From NCBI RefSeq assembly GCF_002272135.1, contig NZ_NPBF01000005.1, positions 62,001-126,000 of the forward strand: a DNA stretch of 64,000 bases, written 5' to 3'. Shown in pieces: positions 8,088 to 15,738 of the stretch. The position numbers and the translations under genes are program-made. The first letter of the stretch is position 1, and every line of letters starts with the position of its first letter. The notes beneath the pieces are model-generated. The model was not told the DNA's origin, did not search any database, and saw only the letters and a list, made by a program, of their open reading frames with translations. The DNA comes from Virgibacillus sp. 7505. GTDB lineage: Bacteria > Bacillota > Bacilli > Bacillales > Amphibacillaceae.

Positions 8088-8996
8088 TCACGATAGCTGC
8101 CACGTCCTTTTAATGCCTTCGTAAATACCAATAGCTGGATTCCAACCCAATCCAGCCGCTGCTTTCTTGTTACATAGACAGCTGTGGGATATATCGCCTG
8201 CTCTTTCAGATGTAAATGTAATGTCCAATGAGGCACCCAGCTGTTTGAAACATGCTGCCAAATCGAGAATGGACGTGCTGGTACCAGTGCTAGCATGAAA
8301 GATTCCTATTTGATCTGCTATCATTGCCTTAAGATTCGCTGTGACAATGTCTTTGACAAAGATGAAATCACGCGATTGAGAGCCATCCCCGTGAATCATG
8401 ATAGGTTCTTTTCGTTTCAGTTTTTCAGTAAAAACAGCTACTACCCCACCTTCCCCTTTTGGCCTCTGCCCCGGACCGTAGACATTTCCATAGCGAAGGA
8501 TGGTATATGGAAGCTGATACATGTTGTGGAAAAGCTGAATATAATATTCTGCCGTCAATTTGGAAGTCCCATAGAATGAGATCGGTTTAACTGGATCATC
8601 CTCTGTGATGGGCAGCTTGTTCACATCTCCATAAACTGCTGAGGTAGAGGCAAAGATGAATTTCTTCACACCGGCTGTCCTGCTTGCTTCCAGCATATTG
8701 ATAGTACCGCCGATATTCACATCAGCATCATAAACCGGCGCAAGAATACTCTTTGTTACATCTGCCTGAGCTGCAAGGTGAAAGACAACATCGGGCTCTT
8801 CCTCAATTACCGCACGATAAGCATCCGCACTTTTCACATCAAACTGATACAGTTTAACATCTTGCGGAACTGCTTCATTTCCGGAGTCGCTTGCAGAAAG
8901 ATCATCCAAGATTACAACTTCCGCTTGCTCCTCCAGCAAAGCATTAACTAAATGACTGCCAATAAATCCCGCCCCACCTGTTACGATCGCTTTCAT
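8088..8996 (-). CDS. NAD-dependent epimerase, UDP-glucose 4-epimerase-like
   Basis: A 302-residue extended SDR. It has GGAGFIGSH at residues 8-16, the NAD-ribose-binding acidic end of strand 2 (ILDD), FHLAAQADV near residue 73, Ser-Thr-Ser in FASTSAVYG, and YGTSK near residue 142 as Tyr-x3-Lys. RYGNVYGPGQ follows in the substrate loop. This pattern fits UDP-glucose/UDP-GlcNAc 4-epimerases and close decarboxylases. It lies 12 bases behind the GT4 gene and about 90 bases ahead of the DUF1796 gene. It could supply UDP-galactose for the galK-galT pathway, but its neighbours make a glycan-specific epimerase more likely. Confidence 0.83.
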   Translation of the reverse strand: MKAIVTGGAGFIGSHLVNALLEEQAEVVILDDLSASDSGNEAVPQDVKLYQFDVKSADAYRAVIEEEPDVVFHLAAQADVTKSILAPVYDADVNIGGTINMLEASRTAGVKKFIFASTSAVYGDVNKLPITEDDPVKPISFYGTSKLTAEYYIQLFHNMYQLPYTILRYGNVYGPGQRPKGEGGVVAVFTEKLKRKEPIMIHGDGSQSRDFIFVKDIVTANLKAMIADQIGIFHASTGTSTSILDLAACFKQLGASLDITFTSERAGDISHSCLCNKKAAAGLGWNPAIGIYEGIKRTWQLS

Positions 8997-9008
8997 TGTC
9001 CCCCTCCT

Positions 9009-10220
9009 TCAACTATTTGCAGCGTATCTTTTATAGATTTCCATAAGATGATCCACACCCGCTTCCATGGACCAATGTGACATTCCCCACTCCTTCGCTT
9101 GTTCACCAAGTACTTTTCGATAAGGCTCATCGTCAAGCAGCGTTTGGATGGCACTGTGTAATGCAGCAGTATCAGCTTTGGGGATGACTAATCCCGTAAC
9201 GCCGTGGTTAACCATTTCCGGCAGACCCCCAGCATCACTGACGATGACAGCTCTTCCGCTAAGCTGTGCTTCTATCACACTTAAAGGCTGGTTATCTATC
9301 AAACTTGGACTTACCACTATATCCGCAAGCTTCAAAATACTTGGTACGTCTTCCCGCTTACCAAGGAAGACTACATGTGCTTGAAGGCCGGCATTTATCA
9401 CCCGGTTCTGCAGCTGCTGCTTGTTCCTGCCTTCACCGATCATCCAGCAAACCCAATCCTGACGATCCTTCAATGAAGCCAGTGCATCGACAAGATAGCT
9501 TAGTCCTTTCAATTCAATCAAGCGCCCTGTGTAAACAATGAGTTTCTTCCCGGGAGGAACCTGCATCGTTGTAGGTAATGCCTGCTGCTCGAGAAACCTA
9601 CCGATAGAAAAACCATAATGCAGCTTCTGAAATTGCCCATTCGGGACAGCGAAATCCTCCACCAGGATGTTGCGCAGCCAGTCATTGGCAACAATTGTAA
9701 TACTTGCACTTTGTGCTCCCAGCTTCTCAATATGATCGAAGTATGCCTCTGCCAAATGAGAAGTAGATGACTTTTGGGAACTTTGCAAAATATGGCGCAT
9801 CTCATGAGATACCAAACCATGCAAAGTTGCGATAAGCGGCACTCCTTCAGGCTTGACTCGATCCAATGCTACCGTTGAAAAAACATCCTGAGTATGAATG
9901 ATGTCATAATCGTGCAGTCCAAATTCAGCCGCTGCAAGTTCATATGTGTATCGCTGGGTTTCCATGTACTCGATATAATTATTTCGATACATTTCCGGAT
10001 ACTTACTCCGCTGCAGAATACTGCTGACATAAGGAACCCAGCGTTCTCTCGGGATCAATTTATCTTTCCCAACGAGATGGACATATGAATTCTCTCCGCC
10101 ATAGCCGAGAATGTCAGCAGTATGTCCCATCTCTTCTAAACGAGTCTTCAATTGCGACATATAATTCCACACACCGCCTAGATGCGGAATGGACCAGTAA
10201 GTTGCTAATAGTATTTTCAT
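9009..10220 (-). CDS. Glycosyltransferase family 4 (paralogue of the gene at 15739)
   Basis: A 403-residue GT-B transferase. The N-terminal acceptor domain starts MKILLATYWSIPHLGGVWNY with the glycine-rich GG loop, then DIIHTQDVFS near residue 113. The donor domain has VYTGRLIELKG near residue 236 and SPSLIDNQPLSVIEAQ near residue 318, where the usual E-x7-E pair reads D-x7-E. The same substitution occurs in the gene at 15739, with which it shares IHxQDV, GGLPEMV and the MKILL.(T/S)Y(W/Y) start. It is the first gene of the minus-strand glycan operon, and a sigma-K-like promoter lies 43 bases upstream. Confidence 0.85.
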   Translation of the reverse strand: MKILLATYWSIPHLGGVWNYMSQLKTRLEEMGHTADILGYGGENSYVHLVGKDKLIPRERWVPYVSSILQRSKYPEMYRNNYIEYMETQRYTYELAAAEFGLHDYDIIHTQDVFSTVALDRVKPEGVPLIATLHGLVSHEMRHILQSSQKSSTSHLAEAYFDHIEKLGAQSASITIVANDWLRNILVEDFAVPNGQFQKLHYGFSIGRFLEQQALPTTMQVPPGKKLIVYTGRLIELKGLSYLVDALASLKDRQDWVCWMIGEGRNKQQLQNRVINAGLQAHVVFLGKREDVPSILKLADIVVSPSLIDNQPLSVIEAQLSGRAVIVSDAGGLPEMVNHGVTGLVIPKADTAALHSAIQTLLDDEPYRKVLGEQAKEWGMSHWSMEAGVDHLMEIYKRYAANS

Positions 10221-10262
10221 CGTTTACCTCCCGCGCTTCAGACGCCCACTATACAGCCCTAT

Positions 10263-10290
10263 CAGTATATGGAGGACCGAAAAGCATGTG
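10263..10290 (-). promoter_or_regulatory. Probable sigma-K promoter of the minus-strand glycan operon
   Basis: On the minus strand a CACA -35 (AC at 10289-10288) is followed by exactly 16 bases and the -10 CATATACTG (10271-10263). The Bacillus subtilis sigma-K consensus is AC-N16/17-CATANNNTA, so only the last -10 base differs. The predicted transcript would start about 35 bases before the GT4 ATG at 10220. Confidence 0.6.
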
Positions 10291-10296
10291 CCTGGC

Positions 10297-10330
10297 AAAA
10301 AAAGCTTCCCATTATGAACGGGAAGCTTCT
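10297..10330 (-). terminator. Rho-independent terminator
   Basis: A 9-bp perfect stem (AAGCTTCCC / GGGAAGCTT) with a 9-base loop and a seven-T tail on the minus strand. It ends the small gene at 10329 and insulates it from the GT4 operon. Confidence 0.85.
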
Positions 10331-10646
10331 ATTCCTTTTTTACAGCAGCCAGGATATCCAAATCTGGAATCGTGACCCTGTGATTATTGATCCATATTGT
10401 TTTGGAGCCATTTTCATTGGACGTAATTGGGAAATTATACACCTTGCTGGAAGGTACAAACGGAACTGGTGTGGCTGGAATAAGCTTGGGAGGCATCGCT
10501 GATGCAGCAGCTGCCCTATTCACGGGTTGCGCTGACTGCTGCTTTTCCTCTATTACGGTCGATGCTGCAAGAGAATTTGTTAGACTCCTGTGATGCAGAA
10601 AAGATCCTCCCCAGTTAGTTCCTCCTCTTCGATATTGATTTGCCAT
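10329..10646 (-). CDS. Small protein of unknown family in the glycan locus
   Basis: A 105-residue protein I do not recognise. The N-terminus is polar and Gly/Arg/Asn-rich (MANQYRRGGTNWGGSF), the middle is Ala/Pro/Ser-rich and likely disordered (AAAASAMPPKLIPATPVPFVPSS), and the end is a compact segment (TIWINNHRVTIPDLDILAAVKK). The start is chosen at ATG 10646, which follows ggaagaggtg with 9-base spacing. The longer frame to 10751 would begin inside the sigma-K -10 box of the divergent wecB operon and lacks a ribosome site. A weak CATATACTG box lies just upstream (10678-10670). By position it may be a spore-surface or glycan-associated protein; this is inference. Confidence 0.6.
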   Translation of the reverse strand: MANQYRRGGTNWGGSFLHHRSLTNSLAASTVIEEKQQSAQPVNRAAAASAMPPKLIPATPVPFVPSSKVYNFPITSNENGSKTIWINNHRVTIPDLDILAAVKKE

Positions 10647-10748
10647 TATCATCATCACCTCTTCCCAGCCAGTATATGAATCTACCGGGTTATTGCCATT
10701 CTTTCGCGAAACCTGGTGCATCAATCCAATCCATTCTGTCAATCCATC

Positions 10749-10757
10749 CATATACTA
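10749..10757 (+). promoter_or_regulatory. Candidate sigma-K -10 box for the wecB operon
   Basis: CATATACTA is a full match to the sigma-K -10 consensus CATANNNTA. At the 16-base spacing the -35 position reads CC instead of AC (10731-10732), so the -35 match is poor. A start near 10765 would leave a leader of about 40 bases to the GTG at 10806. Confidence 0.5.
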
Positions 10758-10805
10758 ATCAACGAAAATACGCTTAGAAAACAGCGGTTTTAAAGGAGGT
10801 TATTT

Positions 10806-11897
10806 GTGAAGGTTTTAACTGTTTTAGGAACACGACCAGAAATAATCCGACTGTCTCTCATTATTAAAAAACTGGATCTGCTCGCAGATAAGCATATTCT
10901 CGTACACACAGGACAGAACTACACCTCCACCTTGAGTGATGTATTCTTCACTGAAATGCAGATTCGAAAACCAGACTATATCTTGTCGCAAAGCCAGCAG
11001 ACACTAGGGGAACAGCTCGCAACCATGTATAAAGAAATGGAAGCCATCCTGCTCGATGAAAAACCTGACAAAGTACTTGTTCTCGGAGACACCAATAGTG
11101 CACTAAGCGCTTTGCTTGCTGAGCGGATGCACATACCGGTAGTTCATATGGAGGCGGGCAATCGCTGTTTTGACTTAGAGGTGCCGGAAGAGAAAAACCG
11201 GCGGGTCATTGATGCAATCTCCAGCCTCAATTTACCGTATACTCCCGGAAGCAGGGAGAATTTGCTGCGTGAAGGTCTGCCAGCAAAACGTGTAATCGTA
11301 TCCGGCAATCCAATTTATGAAGTATTGAAACACTATGATTCTGACATTCGCAAGAGCCGGATATTGAAAGAGCTTAAGCTGAAGAACAAAGAGTATCTGC
11401 TGACGACTATCCACCGGGCGGAAAATGTCGATCACCCCGATCGGCTTCGTGAGATTCTTCTTGGTTTAAGTGAAACAGCCGAGAATCTTCAAAAGCGGAT
11501 GATATGCAGCATCCACCCACGTACAAAGTCCAAAATCACAAAAACGGACGAATTGACACTTAGTCCGCTCGTCGAATTCTACGAACCTTTCGGCTTTTTC
11601 GACTTCGTCACATTAGAAAAGTACGCCTTCCTTGCCCTGACTGATAGCGGCACAGTACAGGAAGAATGCTGCCTTTTCCGCGTCCCGACTGTCACTGTCC
11701 GCAAAACGACAGAACGTCCTGAAACGGTCGCATGCGGCAGCAACATGGTGTCTGGCATTGACGCAGCAGCTATCGAGCGGTCCGCCTTGATCATGGCTGC
11801 AAGTTCAAAAGATTGGGAGTTCCCTGCAGGATATGCAGATTCCCACGTTTCGGATAAAGTGATTAAAATTCTTTTAGGAGGTTTGGAGATTGTATAA
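10806..11897 (+). CDS. wecB: UDP-N-acetylglucosamine 2-epimerase, non-hydrolysing
   Basis: A 363-residue GT-B-fold epimerase that converts a UDP-GlcNAc-type sugar to its C2 epimer. It shows VLGTRPEIIRLS at residues 5-16, HTGQNYT near residue 36, LGDTNSALSA near residue 96, HMEAGNRCFD near residue 115, TIHRAENVD near residue 202 and the DSGTVQEEC substrate loop near residue 280. The GTG start at 10806 follows aaaggaggttattt. It opens a three-gene operon overlapping the next gene by 8 bases. With a CapE-like dehydratase and an RmlD-like reductase behind it, it resembles the FnlC/CapG/WbjD epimerase of UDP-L-FucNAc synthesis as much as WecB. Confidence 0.9.
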   Translation: MKVLTVLGTRPEIIRLSLIIKKLDLLADKHILVHTGQNYTSTLSDVFFTEMQIRKPDYILSQSQQTLGEQLATMYKEMEAILLDEKPDKVLVLGDTNSALSALLAERMHIPVVHMEAGNRCFDLEVPEEKNRRVIDAISSLNLPYTPGSRENLLREGLPAKRVIVSGNPIYEVLKHYDSDIRKSRILKELKLKNKEYLLTTIHRAENVDHPDRLREILLGLSETAENLQKRMICSIHPRTKSKITKTDELTLSPLVEFYEPFGFFDFVTLEKYAFLALTDSGTVQEECCLFRVPTVTVRKTTERPETVACGSNMVSGIDAAAIERSALIMAASSKDWEFPAGYADSHVSDKVIKILLGGLEIV

Positions 11898-12876
11898 GGA
11901 TAAAACAATTTTCATTACAGGGGGAACGGGTTCATGGGGGTATGAGCTTGTAAAACAGCTGCTGCTCCATGACCCGAAGGAAATACGGATTTTCTCCCGT
12001 AATGAATCCCATCAATTCACAATGAAGCAGGAATTCAATAATAATCCTAAACTTCACTTCAAAATAGGCGATATCCGGGATCGGGAGGCATTAATCGAGG
12101 CTACGGACGGAGCAGATTATGTATTCCACCTGGCTGCACTGAAACACGTGCCCGTTTGTGAAGATCAACCACTGGAAGCACTCAAGACAAATGTTATCGG
12201 AACCCAGAACGTCATCGAGGCTGCTATTCACCATAACGTTGATAAAGTTATCTATATTTCCACAGACAAAGCCTCTGATCCAGCCAATTTCTATGGATTG
12301 TCCAAAGCAATGGGAGAACGGCTGATCACGCATGCCAATACTTTGCACGCCAATACAACATTCGTCTGCATCCGCGGCGGGAATGTACTCGGTACAAACG
12401 GAAGTGTCATCCACGTTTTCAAAAAGGCTATAAAGCAAAAGGAAAAAATCGGGATAACAGATCCCAATATGACCCGCTTCTTCCTGACTGTCGAAGATGC
12501 CATCAAACTTGTTTTCAAGGCTACTTCCGAAGCAGTTGGCGGGGAGATATTCATTATGAAAATGCCAGCAATCAAAATTACTGATTTGGCAAAAGTCCTG
12601 ATGGAATCATCCGGCAGTACCGATGTGGAATTCGAAATACTAGGTATTCGCCCGGGTGAAAAAATTCACGAGCTGCTTTTGACAGTAAATGAAAGCCACT
12701 CTGCCATTCTTTATGATGAGCGCTACTTCGTCATTCTACCGGATATCAAATCCGAAGCGATAAAGAAACGGTATAAAGACTACAAGAAGGTGGAAATCAC
12801 CAACTACAACTCCAGCCAAAACCTGCTTTCCATGGAGGAAATCAAAACCATGCTATCCAAAGGCGGTTTTATCTGA
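11890..12876 (+). CDS. UDP-GlcNAc 4,6-dehydratase-like SDR (CapE/FnlA-type)
   Basis: A 328-residue polysaccharide-biosynthesis SDR, probably removing water from UDP-GlcNAc to give a 4-keto-6-deoxy sugar. It has GGTGSWG at residues 10-16, FHLAALKHVPVCE near residue 79, STDKASDPANFYGLSKAMGE near residues 122-141, and IRGGNVLGTNGSVI near residue 156. In the inverting enzymes CapE/FnlA/PseB the base before GxSK is usually Met; here it is Tyr (YGLSK), so the stereochemical course is uncertain. The TTG start at 11890 lies behind ttaggaggtttggaga and overlaps wecB by 8 bases. The C-terminal 50 residues are variable. Confidence 0.85.
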   Translation: MYKDKTIFITGGTGSWGYELVKQLLLHDPKEIRIFSRNESHQFTMKQEFNNNPKLHFKIGDIRDREALIEATDGADYVFHLAALKHVPVCEDQPLEALKTNVIGTQNVIEAAIHHNVDKVIYISTDKASDPANFYGLSKAMGERLITHANTLHANTTFVCIRGGNVLGTNGSVIHVFKKAIKQKEKIGITDPNMTRFFLTVEDAIKLVFKATSEAVGGEIFIMKMPAIKITDLAKVLMESSGSTDVEFEILGIRPGEKIHELLLTVNESHSAILYDERYFVILPDIKSEAIKKRYKDYKKVEITNYNSSQNLLSMEEIKTMLSKGGFI

Positions 12877-13712
12877 TGACAAAGATACTTATCCTCGGCG
12901 GTAAAGGTATGGCAGGACATGTGATGTATGAGTACCTGCGCAGACAGCCGGAATATGAGGTCCGCTTCACCTCCCGTGACAAGACGGATAAGAGGAGTAT
13001 TTATCTTGATGTTACGGATACAATTTCACTAGAGAAACTAATAGCTTCTGAGAACCCTGATATTGTGATCAACTGTACTGGTATCTTGAACGCAGCAGCT
13101 GAACAGAATCCCTTGCTCGCTTTCCGCGTCAATAGCTTACTGCCCCACCAGCTTGCCGCTTTCATGGAAAGGCAGCAAGGACGTCTGATTCAAATCAGTA
13201 CAGATTGTGTATTTTCAGGTGATAAAGGACGTTACACAGAAACAGATTTCCGGGATGGAAATTCTGTTTACGCCCAATCTAAGCAGCTCGGAGAAGTAAC
13301 AACTGCTCCTCACCTCACTATCCGCACTTCCATCATCGGACCTGAGTTGAAAGACGATGGCATCGGCCTCTTTCATTGGTTCATGAGTCAAAGCGGCGAG
13401 ATAAAAGGTTACGAACGTGTTCTCTGGAATGGGGTAACAACGCTTGAATTAGCAAAAGCGACTCATTTCTTTATTCAGCAGAAGACGAGCGGTCTTTTTC
13501 ATTTATGTCCTTCAGATACGATCAGCAAGCTTGAATTGCTGCTGTTATTTAAGAGTGTATACGAAAAAGACGACGTCCAGATCATTCCAGACGCCGGCCA
13601 TGTATTGGATCGGACAATTGTAAACACAAGGGTTTCACCAGCATATGCTGTACCATCTTTTCGCGAGATGCTCGAAGAACAAAGAAAATATTATCCTTTG
13701 CTATCATCCTGA
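12876..13712 (+). CDS. RmlD-like nucleotide-sugar reductase (FnlB/CapF-type SDR)
   Basis: A 278-residue RmlD-family SDR, likely reducing the 4-keto sugar made by the preceding enzyme. It has GGKGMAGH at residues 8-15, VINCTGILNAAAEQNP near residue 68, ISTDCVFSG near residue 106, and YAQSK near residue 130 as Tyr-x3-Lys. It lacks the C-terminal cupin of Staphylococcus CapF and so is closer to FnlB/RmlD in size. The ATG overlaps the previous stop by one base (TGATG). Its 3' end overlaps the convergent GT4 gene by 22 bases. The trio wecB-capE-like-rmlD-like fits a UDP-L-FucNAc (or related deoxy-amino sugar) pathway. Confidence 0.82.
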   Translation: MTKILILGGKGMAGHVMYEYLRRQPEYEVRFTSRDKTDKRSIYLDVTDTISLEKLIASENPDIVINCTGILNAAAEQNPLLAFRVNSLLPHQLAAFMERQQGRLIQISTDCVFSGDKGRYTETDFRDGNSVYAQSKQLGEVTTAPHLTIRTSIIGPELKDDGIGLFHWFMSQSGEIKGYERVLWNGVTTLELAKATHFFIQQKTSGLFHLCPSDTISKLELLLLFKSVYEKDDVQIIPDAGHVLDRTIVNTRVSPAYAVPSFREMLEEQRKYYPLLSS

Positions 13713-14779
13713 ACACCTAATGCAAGCAGCATTTGTTTGAAAGATGCTGCGTACGCAGAATAATGGAAACGCTCCTTTACATGGCGGATGGCGTTTTCCC
13801 TTATACGATTACGCAGCTCGGTGTTTTCCATCATTTCCTTTGCTTCCCGAAGTGCGGAATCCATGTCGCCGATTTGATAGTACTTGCCTGTTTCATTATG
13901 AATGACTGCTCTTCTGACGCCATCTGAATCTGTCGTAACGACTGGACAGCCGCAGCTGATTGCTTCCAGCACAGCATATCCAGCTCCTTCGACTTTGGAA
14001 GTGGCCAATAGGAAGCCGCCGGAATCAGCAATTAAGGAAAAATAATACGACATATCTTGATGCGGGACATCTGGCAGGATGGAGACATGACTCCTCAGCT
14101 GCAAGCTGTCCAGCATTTGTTCAAAAGCAATATTCTCATTAGGTTCTGCTAAAGAAGGATCATGGAACATATAAAGCTGCAAATCCGGCCGCAGTTCTGT
14201 AAGCAGCTTATGACCTATTTTCAAAAATTCTCGCCAATTCTTATTGTCTTCAATTCTGCCAATCCAAGCAATGATAGGCTTTTTTGCTGCAGTTCCGGGC
14301 AAGTAGGTAAAGGCGCTTGCATCAAAGCAATTATCAAAAGCAAATGTCGGCGTATTCGGATAGAACTCCTGATAGATATCTGCTATATGATCTGTCATGG
14401 GATGCAGCAAAGCATTGGCATAGTTATTCACAATCGGTACAGCCATTTTCAATTGGGAATAAGCTAATTCCTTCGGTCCGAACCCCTGCACCTCAAGAAT
14501 CAGTTTCCCCTTGAAGCCAAGCCTGCGAAAACGCGGGAAGCTGAGAAAATCGGAGGTTACGATTGCTGCGTCAAACTCGTTTGCATCAAATATTTGCTTG
14601 AGTTCGGTGTCCTCATTCGTAATATATAATGGCGCGCCATGGTCATTTACTAAGTCTCGACGTTTCCCATAATACAGAAAATGTGAAGAGATACCCACAA
14701 GCTCCAGGGCTGCCCGCCGTTGTCTATTGAGTGTTTCAACACCGCCGCTCGGTACGTAAAACACAAATAACACCTTCAT
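13691..14779 (-). CDS. Glycosyltransferase family 4
   Basis: A 362-residue GT-B transferase. It starts MKVLFVFYVPSGGVETLNRQR, with the acceptor-domain GG loop at residues 12-13. The donor domain begins near IIAWIGRIEDNKNW (about residue 170) and carries a standard E-x7-E (SKVEGAGYAVLEAISCG near residue 262), unlike the two D-x7-E paralogues in this locus. It overlaps the convergent reductase by 22 bases at its 3' end. It is the only minus-strand gene between the wecB operon and the GT2 unit. A CATAAAATA box (14850-14842) upstream fits a sigma-K -10, but its -35 is weak. Confidence 0.85.
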   Translation of the reverse strand: MKVLFVFYVPSGGVETLNRQRRAALELVGISSHFLYYGKRRDLVNDHGAPLYITNEDTELKQIFDANEFDAAIVTSDFLSFPRFRRLGFKGKLILEVQGFGPKELAYSQLKMAVPIVNNYANALLHPMTDHIADIYQEFYPNTPTFAFDNCFDASAFTYLPGTAAKKPIIAWIGRIEDNKNWREFLKIGHKLLTELRPDLQLYMFHDPSLAEPNENIAFEQMLDSLQLRSHVSILPDVPHQDMSYYFSLIADSGGFLLATSKVEGAGYAVLEAISCGCPVVTTDSDGVRRAVIHNETGKYYQIGDMDSALREAKEMMENTELRNRIRENAIRHVKERFHYSAYAASFKQMLLALGVQDDSKG

Positions 14780-14841
14780 GTCCTGCCTCCTTCATTAGGC
14801 GTGCCAAAGTTCATCCTTACCATGCTTATGCTGGAGCAGCT

Positions 14842-14850
14842 TATTTTATG
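14842..14850 (-). promoter_or_regulatory. Weak candidate sigma-K -10 box
   Basis: CATAAAATA on the minus strand matches CATANNNTA, about 63 bases before the GT4 ATG at 14779. No clear AC is found at 16-17 bases upstream, so this is a tentative site. Confidence 0.3.
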
Positions 14851-14872
14851 ACGACTAGAGGAGGAAGCAAAC

Positions 14873-15610
14873 TTGCTGCCAAAAGTAACGATCATCATCC
14901 CATTTTATAATGACAAATACGTCCCTCATGCTATTCAAAGCGCCTTAGATCAAACATATCCGAACATTGAGGTACTGCTTGTTGATGATGGGTCCACAAC
15001 TGAAATGGATAAGCTCGAACCGTATATGGAACATATTACGTATATACGGAAGGAAAACGGTGGTACAGCTACCGCCTTGAATCTCGGTATTGAAAAAAGC
15101 ACTGGAGATTATATCGCCTGGCTCAGCTCCGATGATATATTCCTGCCAGAGAAGATACAAGTGCAGATGAACTATATGCTTGCCAACAACGCACTTGTAA
15201 GTTTTGCGAACTACCATTTAATAGATAAAGATAATCAAGTTTTCTACCCTTGGTGCGGCAAACGTTTTTCTCCTGCCAATAATGAGAAGGAAGTCTACGA
15301 ATCTTTCCGTACGGAAAACCCGGTTAACGGATGTACGATCGTCGCTCGAAAAGATGTCTTTGACACGACTGGCCTTTTCAATCCGGGCTTTTTGTATACC
15401 CATGATTATGATATGTGGTTCCGGATGCTCCTCACAGGTTTCCATATGCATTATATAGATCAAGTGCTGATTCATTTCCGCTCACACGCAGACTCCGGCA
15501 CATCTAGATTCCAGCCTCAAATAAAGCATGAAATCAAGACAATAGAAGATTATTACCGCCCAATACTGGATGAATACCTGGAGAAATATGCATCGTTCAA
15601 CAAGGAGTGA
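14873..15610 (+). CDS. Glycosyltransferase family 2
   Basis: A 245-residue soluble GT-A transferase without membrane helices. It shows VTIIIPFYNDKYVPHAIQSALDQTYPNIEVLLVDDGST at residues 4-41, GGTATALNLGI near residue 63, and the metal-binding region WLSSDDI near residue 82. The acceptor-side loop NPGFLYTHDYDMWFRM near residue 167 carries the HDYD motif common in this group. The TTG start at 14873 is set by agaggagg 6 bases upstream. A 35-codon ORF and a GT4 gene follow on the same strand within 130 bases, so these form one unit. Confidence 0.87.
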   Translation: MLPKVTIIIPFYNDKYVPHAIQSALDQTYPNIEVLLVDDGSTTEMDKLEPYMEHITYIRKENGGTATALNLGIEKSTGDYIAWLSSDDIFLPEKIQVQMNYMLANNALVSFANYHLIDKDNQVFYPWCGKRFSPANNEKEVYESFRTENPVNGCTIVARKDVFDTTGLFNPGFLYTHDYDMWFRMLLTGFHMHYIDQVLIHFRSHADSGTSRFQPQIKHEIKTIEDYYRPILDEYLEKYASFNKE

Positions 15611-15615
15611 ACAAG

Positions 15616-15723
15616 ATGGATAAACAGCAATTCGAATTACTGATCAAACGGGCTCCAGCGGGCTATACCCTTCCGGATGTTCGTTTCTTCCCGCTGATGG
15701 AAAATCACCGCAAAACAACTTAA
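15616..15723 (+). CDS. 35-residue ORF between glycosyltransferase genes
   Basis: A short frame of 35 codons (MDKQQFELLIKRAP... ending ENHRKTT) starts at ATG 15616. It is preceded by aaggag, which overlaps the stop region of the GT2 gene with an 8-base spacing, and stops just 15 bases before the next GT4 start. It fits exactly between its neighbours and has a real ribosome site, which argues for translation. The peptide is basic and hydrophilic with a central GYTLPDVRFFP segment. I know no family for it. It could be a small partner of the transferases, a leader that sets GT4 translation, or a remnant. Confidence 0.5.
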   Translation: MDKQQFELLIKRAPAGYTLPDVRFFPLMENHRKTT

Positions 15724-15738
15724 AGGTGGCTGCCTATT

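Noticed and set aside
7967-8296. Minus-strand 109-codon frame between the DUF1796 and SDR genes
   Set aside because: Most of it is out of frame inside the SDR gene at 8088; the remaining 89-base gap holds only the DUF1796 ribosome site.
10647-10751. Longer N-terminus for the small gene at 10329
   Set aside because: Its ATG lies inside the CATATACTA box of the divergent wecB operon and has no ribosome site; ATG 10646 has a good one.
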